Assembly (NCBI GenBank): GCA_050011635.1
Contig: JBEKIU010000065.1
Location: 1-18,860 of the forward strand
DNA from: Bog-756 sp050011635
GTDB taxonomy: Bacteria > Actinomycetota > Acidimicrobiia > Acidimicrobiales > RAAP-2
Direction of reading: 5' to 3'
DNA length: 18,860 nt
The notes beneath the pieces were generated by a model. The model was not told where the DNA came from, made no database searches, and worked only from the letters and a program-made list of their open reading frames with translations. Numbering within the stretch: position 1 is the stretch's first letter; the number at the start of each line of letters is the position of its first letter. Of the stretch, positions 13,618-18,860 are shown one piece after another. The translations under genes were made by a program, and so were the position numbers.

Positions 13618-14325
13618 TCAGTCCGGGCCGTCGCCCAGCGGGTTGATGGGGCTGTGCAGGGAAAGGCCGCCGTCGCAGCGCACGATCTGGCCGGTCACCC
13701 AGTGCATCTCGTGGATGGCCAGTACGGCTTCGGCGATGTCGTCGGCGGTTCCGAGCCGTCCCAGTGCCGTGCGTCCGGCGACGTCGCCGAGCCATGCGCC
13801 ACGGCGCGGTGCCCGACCGAGCATGGGGGTGTCCGTCACGCCCGGGGCCACGCCGTTCACTCGCACCTCCGGCGCCCACTCGGCCGCGGCGACCTCGATG
13901 ACCATGTCGAGCGCAGCCTTCGAGGCGCAGTAGAGGCCCATGGACCGATCGGCCAACCGCGCGCTGACGCTGCTGGTGGCCACGATGGAACCGCCGTCCC
14001 CGGCGGACATCGGTCGGGCCAGCGCCCGCATCGTCAGCCAGACCCCCCTGGCGTTGACGCCCATCACCCGGTCCCACTCGTCGACGGCGGCGTCGAGGAG
14101 CAGGCCGGAATGGCCGATTCCGGCAGTGATCGTGACCACCTCCGGAACCCCGACGCGCTCGATGGTGGCCGCCGTGGCCTGGTCGATCTGGTCGGCGTCG
14201 ATGATGTCGCATTCGATGTCGGCGCCCGTGAGGTCCCAGGTGAGCACGTCGGCCCCGGCGGCCCGCTGCCGCGCGGCCACCGCGGCGCCGATGCCCGAGC
14301 CCCCGCCGACGACCACCGCGGTCAT
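13618..14325 (-). CDS. SDR-family oxidoreductase
   Basis: The 235-residue protein is a classical short-chain dehydrogenase. It has GGGSGIG for the dinucleotide loop, CDIID for the adenine-contact strand, TAGIG in place of NNAG, Asn91, Ser119 in ATSSVSA, and Tyr132-x3-Lys136 in YCASK. It continues with RVNGVAPGVTDTPML and ends with VTGQIVRCDGGLSLHS. The family oxidises or reduces alcohols and ketones using NAD(P); the substrate is unknown. I chose the ATG at 14325 because it overlaps the stop of a small upstream ORF as ATGA. An in-frame ATG at 14334 is the alternative and would add three residues. The long frame further upstream is antisense to the broken P450 and is not coding. Confidence 0.9.
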   Translation of the reverse strand: MTAVVVGGGSGIGAAVAARQRAAGADVLTWDLTGADIECDIIDADQIDQATAATIERVGVPEVVTITAGIGHSGLLLDAAVDEWDRVMGVNARGVWLTMRALARPMSAGDGGSIVATSSVSARLADRSMGLYCASKAALDMVIEVAAAEWAPEVRVNGVAPGVTDTPMLGRAPRRGAWLGDVAGRTALGRLGTADDIAEAVLAIHEMHWVTGQIVRCDGGLSLHSPINPLGDGPD

Positions 14326-14453
14326 CGGTGGCATGGCGACGTCGCGCCATCGGGCCCGGGCCCGGCGATCGGGTCGACGGCGCCCGCACCGCCCGGCCCG
14401 CCCCCGTTCGTCGGTGTGTTGCCAAACGTGATCCGCAACTGCTCGTCCGGCAT
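14322..14453 (-). CDS. 43-residue leaderless small ORF coupled to the SDR gene
   Basis: The complement from the ATG at 14453 encodes 43 residues, beginning MPDEQLRITFGNTP and continuing as a Gly/Pro/Ala-rich tail that ends SPCHR. A TAGGTT -10-like hexamer ends exactly six bases before the ATG, so the mRNA would be leaderless. The TGA (14324-14322) overlaps the SDR ATG (14325-14323) as ATGA, and there is no Shine-Dalgarno for the SDR. This combination makes it likely that the small ORF is translated and that SDR translation depends on it. I recognise no family. It may be a small protein or merely a translational leader. Confidence 0.5.
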   Translation of the reverse strand: MPDEQLRITFGNTPTNGGGPGGAGAVDPIAGPGPDGATSPCHR

Positions 14454-14459
14454 GTCGAC

Positions 14460-14465
14460 AACCTA
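14460..14465 (-). promoter_or_regulatory. Predicted -10 element for the small ORF-SDR transcript
   Basis: The complement reads TAGGTT, a full TANNNT match, six bases before the ATG at 14453. It lies about 80 bases from the divergent P450 promoter. Confidence 0.5.
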
Positions 14466-14541
14466 GCGGAGGCCGCCATTCCGGCTCGGAGGTCAGCCAG
14501 GGAACGCGGCAACGGGAGAGCACGACTGCGACCGGGCGGGC

Positions 14542-14547
14542 TACGTT
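14542..14547 (+). promoter_or_regulatory. Predicted -10 element of the disrupted P450 gene
   Basis: TACGTT fits TANNNT. A transcript starting near 14554 would have a leader of about 18 bases with a weak GGGGA Shine-Dalgarno before the GTG at 14572. The promoter appears preserved although the gene is broken. Confidence 0.4.
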
Positions 14548-14571
14548 TGGTGGTGGCGAAAGCGGGGACCT

Positions 14572-15739
14572 GTGGGCGATCCTGTCATCAGTACCTTGAG
14601 CGATCCATCCGGCGGACGCGACGTCCTCCTGGCCGCCGCGGCCGACAGCGCCACCGCCCTCGATGCCGAGACGGGTGCTCTGTGGGTCCTGCGGTACCAC
14701 GACATCGACGAGCTGGCTCATGACCCCCGGATGGTGGGGGTCGGACTCCAGCTGTTCGACCTCGTCGGAATCGGGGACGGGCCCCTGCGTCGCTGGTACT
14801 CGTCGTTGATGTTCACCAACGAGGGTGCGGTCCATGTGCGGCTGCGCCGCCTCGTGAACCGAGCGGCTGCGCAAGATCACCGGCGACTTCGTCGGGGCGG
14901 CCTTCGATGGCATCGTACGAGAAGGCGGTGGAGACCTGATCGACGCGTTCGGCCGAGTGCCCATGCACGTCATGTGCCGTCTGCTCGGTGTTCCCGAAGA
15001 CGATGTGCCGAAGTTCGTCGACTGGGTGGACGCCCTGAGCCCCACCTTCGGCTTCATGGACCTGGACCAGATCCGAGCGGCATCGGCAGCGATCGATCAG
15101 CTCCTCGACTACGTGGGCACGTTGGTCTCCCTTCGGCGGTCGTCGCCGGCGGACGATCTGATCACCTCACTGTTGGTCGCCGAGGACATGGGCGACCGAC
15201 TCACCCACGAGGAGTTGGTGGACATGGTGGCCAACCTGCTCGTCGGAGGGCACGACACCACCTCGAGCCAGATCGGCTGCACCTTCCTCACGCTGCTCGC
15301 CCACCCCGACAGTCTGGAAGCCCTGGGTACCCGACCGGACCTGGTGCCGGCAGCCGTGATGGAGACGATGCGCTTCGAGCCGAGTATCGGGGCCATCCCA
15401 CGGACGGTCGTCGATCCGCTGCCCGTCGGGGCCGAGGAGCGCCCGCCAGGTCTGGTGGTGCTGCTGTCGCTGTCGGCGGCGAACCGGGACCCCGACGTCT
15501 GGCGTGATCCCGGCGCCTTCCGGTTGGATCGGTTCGCCGACCCGGACGCGCCGAAGCTGCTCTCGTTCGGCACCGGGCCGCACTTCTGCCTGGGTGCACA
15601 TCTGGCCCGGATGACGCTCCAGGAGACGGTAAGGGGTTTGATCGCCCGACCGCTCGAGCTCACCGGTGATCCCCGGGCTCTGGAGTGGCGGACGGTGCTC
15701 GGTCGGAGCCCGGTCGACCTCGAGGTCGCCGTGGTGTGA
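14572..15739 (+). pseudogene. Cytochrome P450, disrupted by a frameshifting deletion
   Basis: The first frame, from the GTG at 14572, encodes a normal P450 N-terminus up to HVRLRRLVNRA (about base 14865). The match then jumps to the next frame, which reads RLRKITGDFVGAAFDGIVREGG and continues without a stop to 15739. The later frame has all core motifs: GGHDTT in the I-helix, METMR (ExxR) and FGTGPHFCLG with the heme Cys. The conserved stretch normally between NRA and RLR (typically F-x-P plus a few residues) is missing, so about 20-26 bases (3n+2) appear deleted. The full-length protein cannot be made from this sequence. Either a recent loss-of-function or an assembly error is possible; the long intact downstream frame favours recent damage. 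It is divergent from the SDR, with which it may have formed a pathway. Confidence 0.8.
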
Positions 15740-15742
15740 AGG

Positions 15743-15777
15743 ACCCCATGGGGGTGAGGACGTATCGCCTTTGGCGA
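15743..15777. terminator. Two small hairpins between convergent genes (possible terminator)
   Basis: ACCCC/GGGGT (15743-15755, loop ATG) and TCGCC/GGCGA (15765-15777, loop TTT) are adjacent perfect 5-bp stems. They lie in the 52-base gap between the P450 remnant and the VOC gene. No T-tract follows either, so this is at best a non-canonical bidirectional terminator. Confidence 0.25.
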
Positions 15778-15791
15778 GGTCCGGATGCCCC

Positions 15792-16187
15792 CTACGAACC
15801 TGGCGCGAAGAATTCCAGCGCGATGTTGTCCGGGTCACGGAAGGAGAGCGCGGACCCGTAGTCGGCATCGATGATGCCGCCATTGGTGATGCCGAGGTCG
15901 TCCAGCCGGGTCTTCCAAGCCTCGAGGTCACGTCGATGGGCACAGGCAAAGGCGAGGTGATCCAGGCCGATGCGACGTTCATTGAACGGGAGGTCGTCGA
16001 CCAGGTCGGGAAACTGATGGAGTCCGACGAGGGTCTGTCCCCCGACGAGCCAGACCGCCCGTCGGAACGGTCCAGGGCTGTCGTCCAGGACCAGCTTGGT
16101 GTCGAACAGTCGCTCGTACCACGGGATGCTGCGGCCGAGATCGCTGACTGTCAGCGTCACGTGGGCGATTGCCGGGAACTCAGGCAT
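15792..16187 (-). CDS. VOC-family (glyoxalase/bleomycin-resistance fold) protein
   Basis: The 131-residue single-domain protein shows two beta-alpha-beta-beta-beta units: IAHVTLTVSDLGRSIPWYERLF, a middle section, then GLDHLAFACAHRRDLEAWKTRL (residues 74-95) and SALSFRDPDNIALEFFAP. Candidate metal ligands are His9, His57 or Gln58, His77 and Glu125, the usual VOC pattern. Such proteins are isomerases, dioxygenases, thiol transferases or drug-binding proteins, and the substrate is not predictable here. The ATG at 16187 has a strong Shine-Dalgarno, GAGGAGG five bases upstream. It is convergent with the broken P450 and divergent, over 205 bases, from the acetyltransferase. That gap holds the promoters listed here and nothing else I recognise. 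Confidence 0.9.
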   Translation of the reverse strand: MPEFPAIAHVTLTVSDLGRSIPWYERLFDTKLVLDDSPGPFRRAVWLVGGQTLVGLHQFPDLVDDLPFNERRIGLDHLAFACAHRRDLEAWKTRLDDLGITNGGIIDADYGSALSFRDPDNIALEFFAPGS

Positions 16188-16218
16188 GGAATCCTCCTCG
16201 GGGAGCCGATGCGTGGCG

Positions 16219-16224
16219 ACCGTA
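16219..16224 (-). promoter_or_regulatory. Predicted -10 element of the VOC gene
   Basis: The complement reads TACGGT (TANNNT). Transcription would begin near 16212, giving a leader of about 25 bases that contains the GAGGAGG Shine-Dalgarno. Confidence 0.35.
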
Positions 16225-16379
16225 CTGCCCGTGATGATGGCATACGGCAGTGGATGAGTTGGCCCCGCTCACCGGTCATTCCGGGGCCGATCGGGAGTGG
16301 CGACATGCCTCCCCGCCCGATGGCTGGGGGCGTCCCCACGGTTGGCGGCATGACCATCCATCGCTCGTGCTCCATCGGG

Positions 16380-16385
16380 CAGGCT
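16380..16385 (+). promoter_or_regulatory. Possible -10 element of the GNAT gene
   Basis: CAGGCT ends seven bases before the GTG at 16393, matching the leaderless spacing seen at other starts in this window. The first base deviates from TANNNT, and a GGAG between it and the start could alternatively act as a Shine-Dalgarno. Confidence 0.3.
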
Positions 16386-16392
16386 GGAGCCT

Positions 16393-16932
16393 GTGACCAT
16401 CTCCTTCAGGCCGCTGGCCGCCGACGACCTTCCGAAGCTGGCGGAGTGGCTCGGCGCCCCGCATGTCAAGGAATGGTGGTTGGAGCCGGACGACCTTGCA
16501 TCGGTCGAGCGCAGGTACCTCCCCATGGTGCAGGGCCTCGACACGACGGAAGGATTCATCGTCCTCCTCGACGGATCCCCGGTCGGGTACATCCAGCGCT
16601 ACCGGCTCGCTGACGAGCCCGAGTGGCGACGGACGGTGGCGGTCGCCGTGGATGGGCTCGAAGCCGCGGGGATCGACTACCTCATCGGAGACCCATCCAT
16701 GGTGGGCCGGGGACTCGGCGCGGCGGCAATCGGTGGCTTCGTGGCTGAGTTGTGGGAAGGGCTCGAAGACATCCGCGTGGTCGTCGTCGCGGTTCAGCAA
16801 CTGAACCTTCCCTCGTGGCATGCACTGGAGAGGGTCGGGTTCGATCGAGTGTGGGCCGGTCAATTGGACACCGACGATCCCGGTGACCAGGGACCCGCGT
16901 TCCTCTACGTTCGGTCGCGGCCTCCGGAGTGA
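16393..16932 (+). CDS. GNAT acetyltransferase, aminoglycoside 6'-N-acetyltransferase-like
   Basis: The 179-residue protein is a single GNAT domain for acetyl transfer from acetyl-CoA to an amine. FRPLAADDLPKLAEWLGAPHVKEWW at the N-terminus (residues 5-29), GSPVGYIQRYRL, GIDYLIGDPSMVGRGLGAAAI (acetyl-CoA loop, about 94-113) and NLPSWHALERVGF follow the layout of AAC(6')-type enzymes such as AAC(6')-Ib. The HVxxWW and GID elements in particular support this. The true substrate may be an aminoglycoside, a siderophore precursor or another amine, so resistance cannot be claimed. The start is the GTG at 16393. It is a single gene, convergent with the binding-protein gene across a 26-base gap. Confidence 0.88.
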   Translation: MTISFRPLAADDLPKLAEWLGAPHVKEWWLEPDDLASVERRYLPMVQGLDTTEGFIVLLDGSPVGYIQRYRLADEPEWRRTVAVAVDGLEAAGIDYLIGDPSMVGRGLGAAAIGGFVAELWEGLEDIRVVVVAVQQLNLPSWHALERVGFDRVWAGQLDTDDPGDQGPAFLYVRSRPPE

Positions 16933-16958
16933 GTGTCTCCTGCCACCGCCTGTCGGCC

Positions 16959-18269
16959 CTAACCGGCCCGGTAGTAGGTCCCGTCGCAGCGGAATCCGTT
17001 GGTCGGACTGGTCACCGGAGGGTCATCGAGCCGCTCGAACTTGCCGTTGGCGATCTGGCCCAGGAGGTAGCAGGTGATCGGTACCTTGTCCGCCGGGTTG
17101 CTGCCCGGGACGAGATTTCCGCTGTCGAATTTGGTGATCTTCCGCATGGCCTGCAGGAGGGACCCTCGGCTCGGGTTCGTCCCCGCGTTGCGCAGCGCGT
17201 CGACGAACAATTCGCCGCACAGCCACCCGGCCAACGTGAAGAAGTCGGTGGCGAACCCCGGTGAGACCTTTTGGACCCAGGTGTTGAACGTGGCGATCGT
17301 CGGGATCTGAGCCGCGTCCTCCCCCAGATAGAGCGATGCTGCCTGCTCCAGGTAGGCCCCGTCGACCGCTTGGGCTCCGCCGGCGTTGCCGATGAGCTGC
17401 GGGCTGTAGGAGGGGGCACCCAGCACCACCACCGGATGGAAGTTCTGCTGGCTGAGGTCCCGGAAGATGGCCGACGCATAGTTCTGCGGCTCCTGCTCGA
17501 GAAAGAGGATCTGCACGCCGGCGCTCTTCATGGCCACCACCTGTGCCGTGAAGTCCGTCGTCGCGGGCGACAGCGCCGGGTCGTAGAGCACCGTGTAGCC
17601 CAGATGCTGCATGGCCGCCTTCTCGTTGCTCCAGGCCAACTCAGTCGACGGCAGATCGGCGATGATGGTGGCCGTGTGGGCGATCTTCGTCGGGTATTTC
17701 TGCTTGAAGTAGAGAAGCGGACCGGTCGGCCATCCGTCCGACGCCGGAACGGGACTGAAGTTGTTGGGCAGCTTCTCTGTCGCCGGGTCGAGCGACGCCG
17801 TGATGTCGGGGAATCCGGGATTGGCCAGGATCAACGGCTCGCTGAAGCTGTCCTCGAGCGAAAGCCCGCCCACGCTGGCGAAGTCGGACTGGATCACGCT
17901 CTGGACCGCCTGTTTGTTGAGCGCGCCCTCGAACCGATCATCGGCGCTCGATACGATGATCTTGCGGCCGTGGATCCCACCCTGTGCGTTCACGTAGGCG
18001 GCGTACGCTTCGGTTCCGACCACGGCACCGGTGAACAGGCCGCCGACCTGGGTGGATACGTTTCCGATCGTCACCGAGGTGGACGTCACCCCGGTGCGGT
18101 CGTGGAAGGCGGAGGCCGGGATGGGTGGTGTGGACGAACCAGTGGTCCTGCTGTTCGTCGAGTTGGTCGAAGAACAGGCGGTCAGCAACCCGGCAATGAT
18201 CACCAGAAAGACAGGGAACGCCGGGAGGGTCCGTCGCATTCGAGTGATCGACTGAGTGGGTCGGTCCAT
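16959..18269 (-). CDS. ABC transporter substrate-binding lipoprotein (branched-chain amino acid/Peripla_BP_6 type)
   Basis: The 436-residue precursor has a lipoprotein signal: positively charged SITRMRRTLPAFP, a hydrophobic stretch, and lipobox LLTAC with the lipidated cysteine at residue 32. A Ser/Thr/Asn-rich tether follows. The mature part, VTIGNVSTQVGGLFTGAVVG, then YAAYVNAQGGIHGRKIIVSSADD, is typical of type I periplasmic-binding proteins of the LivJ/amide family. The ligand could be an amino acid, amide, urea or aromatic acid. No permease or ATPase gene is in the window, so it may be an orphan or sensor-type binding protein. The ATG at 18269 was chosen because GGAAGG lies five bases upstream and it directly precedes the signal peptide. 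An upstream in-frame ATG at 18317 lies at or before the predicted transcription start. Confidence 0.92.
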   Translation of the reverse strand: MDRPTQSITRMRRTLPAFPVFLVIIAGLLTACSSTNSTNSRTTGSSTPPIPASAFHDRTGVTSTSVTIGNVSTQVGGLFTGAVVGTEAYAAYVNAQGGIHGRKIIVSSADDRFEGALNKQAVQSVIQSDFASVGGLSLEDSFSEPLILANPGFPDITASLDPATEKLPNNFSPVPASDGWPTGPLLYFKQKYPTKIAHTATIIADLPSTELAWSNEKAAMQHLGYTVLYDPALSPATTDFTAQVVAMKSAGVQILFLEQEPQNYASAIFRDLSQQNFHPVVVLGAPSYSPQLIGNAGGAQAVDGAYLEQAASLYLGEDAAQIPTIATFNTWVQKVSPGFATDFFTLAGWLCGELFVDALRNAGTNPSRGSLLQAMRKITKFDSGNLVPGSNPADKVPITCYLLGQIANGKFERLDDPPVTSPTNGFRCDGTYYRAG

Positions 18270-18321
18270 GCTCCCCTTCCGATCGCCATTGATGCTCCGC
18301 TCGGCAACAACCAGCATCGGG

Positions 18322-18327
18322 ACCCTA
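18322..18327 (-). promoter_or_regulatory. Predicted -10 element of the binding-protein gene
   Basis: The complement reads TAGGGT, the same hexamer as in front of the LLM operon. Transcription would begin near 18315, giving a leader of about 46 bases to the ATG at 18269. Confidence 0.45.
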
Positions 18328-18360
18328 CAGCGTGCCGCGGTGCTCTGCTCGTGAAGCGGG

Positions 18361-18366
18361 CATCAT
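18361..18366 (+). promoter_or_regulatory. Possible -10 element of the right-end methyltransferase gene
   Basis: CATCAT ends six bases before the ATG at 18373, consistent with a leaderless mRNA. No Shine-Dalgarno is visible before this start. Match to TANNNT is A2 and T6 only. Confidence 0.35.
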
Positions 18367-18372
18367 TGAGAC

Positions 18373-18860
18373 ATGGCTCACCCGGTGGATGGCCGCTCCG
18401 AACCCGCCGACGACACCGCCCTGAACCGGCAGACCTATGACCGGATCGCCCGTCAGTACGCCGACCGCCAGGTCGAGCTTCAATCGGCGGAGACGCAATG
18501 GCTCGTCCAGCTCGAGAGGGCCTTTGTCTCCGACCTTCCCGTCGGGGGCCTGGTGGCGGACCTGGGATGTGGCCCGGCCTTCGATGGCCGTCGTCTCGGT
18601 GGCAAGGGTCTCGAGGTCTTCGGGATGGATCTCTCGGCGGGGATGCTCTCCATCGCATGCGAGAACCTCAACGGCCGCGTTCTCCAAGCAGACCTCAGGG
18701 CACTTCCCATCGCCTCGGGTCACGTTGACGGCATCTGGAACATCGCCTCGCTGCTGCACGTGCCGAGTCGCGATACGCAACGGGTGCTCCGCGAGTTCAG
18801 GCGGGTCATGAGGCCAACGGGATCCCTTGCCCTCGTCACCGCTGTCGGCGAGTCCTCCAG
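18373..18860 (+). CDS. Class I SAM-dependent methyltransferase, partial (C-terminus off the right edge)
   Basis: The open frame from the ATG at 18373 runs 162 codons to the window end. YDRIARQYADRQ precedes the SAM-binding motif I VADLGCGPAFDGRRL. GMDLSAGMLSIA carries the acidic residue that binds the ribose, followed by LQADLRALPIASGHVDGIWNIASLLHV (motifs II/III, residues about 103-129) and LREFRRVMRPTGSLALVT. This is a Methyltransf_11/25-type fold like the gene at 2191 but clearly a different protein. The N-terminal dozen residues are variable and polar. It is divergent from the binding-protein gene, with promoters back to back. The substrate is unknown. Confidence 0.88.
   Translation, partial: MAHPVDGRSEPADDTALNRQTYDRIARQYADRQVELQSAETQWLVQLERAFVSDLPVGGLVADLGCGPAFDGRRLGGKGLEVFGMDLSAGMLSIACENLNGRVLQADLRALPIASGHVDGIWNIASLLHVPSRDTQRVLREFRRVMRPTGSLALVTAVGESS

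Noticed and set aside
14335..15057. N-terminal extension of the SDR gene to a 479-residue protein
   Set aside because: The extension is antisense to the P450 gene and has no SDR similarity. The dinucleotide-binding loop starts right after the ATG at 14325.
8648..15739. Secondary-metabolite cluster made of two P450s, SDR, PhyH oxygenase and methyltransferases
   Set aside because: No core enzyme (PKS, NRPS, terpene synthase, RiPP precursor) is visible, and the genes are in separate divergent or convergent units mixed with housekeeping and regulatory genes.
1..18860. CRISPR arrays, tRNA/rRNA genes, insertion sequences, prophage or integration sites
   Set aside because: Reading through the window I found no spaced direct repeats, no cloverleaf-like or rRNA-like segments, and no transposase or integrase motifs.

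Overview
The window looks like chromosomal DNA from a GC-rich actinobacterium (Actinomycetota), plausibly an uncultured acidimicrobial-type lineage; the rank below phylum is inference. Supporting traits are an F420-type luciferase-like oxidoreductase, a mycothiol-dependent maleylpyruvate isomerase-like protein, ClpC-type N-domains starting FERFTDRAR, a SigE-family ECF sigma factor, two cytochromes P450, and many GTG or leaderless-looking starts. I see no tRNA, rRNA, IS element, CRISPR array or phage gene. Coding density is high and no gene-free stretch exceeds about 210 bases. Genes sit in short, mostly convergent or divergent units.

Layout. 1-2059 (minus) is a tightly coupled three-gene operon: LLM-class F420-type oxidoreductase, EthD-like barrel protein, and a Gfo/Idh/MocA dehydrogenase cut by the window edge. 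2191-2901 is a SAM methyltransferase, convergent with the mycothiol-dependent enzyme at 2921-3736. Between that gene and the next plus-strand unit lies a shared control region with helically phased GTGGCCCAC palindromes, a promoter and a ZTP (pfl) riboswitch. It serves glyA (serine hydroxymethyltransferase), whose stop codon overlaps the start of a PhyH-type 2-oxoglutarate dioxygenase. A membrane PAS-GGDEF-EAL protein and a P450 follow on the minus strand.

10006-11067 (minus) encodes the most unusual protein: two ClpC N-domains, a ClpX-type C4 zinc finger and an NTF2/SnoaL-like domain, with no AAA+ ATPase. Divergent from it is an IMPase/HisN-like phosphatase, then an ECF sigma factor preceded by an 11-codon leader ORF and overlapping a single-pass membrane protein that may regulate it. 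A minus-strand SDR gene is preceded by a 43-codon leaderless ORF whose stop overlaps the SDR start. Divergent from it is a P450 broken by a frameshifting deletion. The right end holds a VOC protein, an AAC(6')-like GNAT acetyltransferase, a branched-chain-amino-acid-type binding lipoprotein and a second methyltransferase cut by the edge.

A recurring pattern is a -10-like hexamer (A at position 2, usually T at position 6) placed 6-7 bases before a start codon. It suggests that many genes here are expressed as leaderless mRNAs, while a minority (glyA, P450, VOC, binding protein, sigma partner) have clear Shine-Dalgarno sequences. The best candidates for something undescribed are the Clp adaptor-like hybrid, the ZTP-controlled glyA-dioxygenase pair, and the two small upstream ORFs coupled to a sigma factor and to an SDR.
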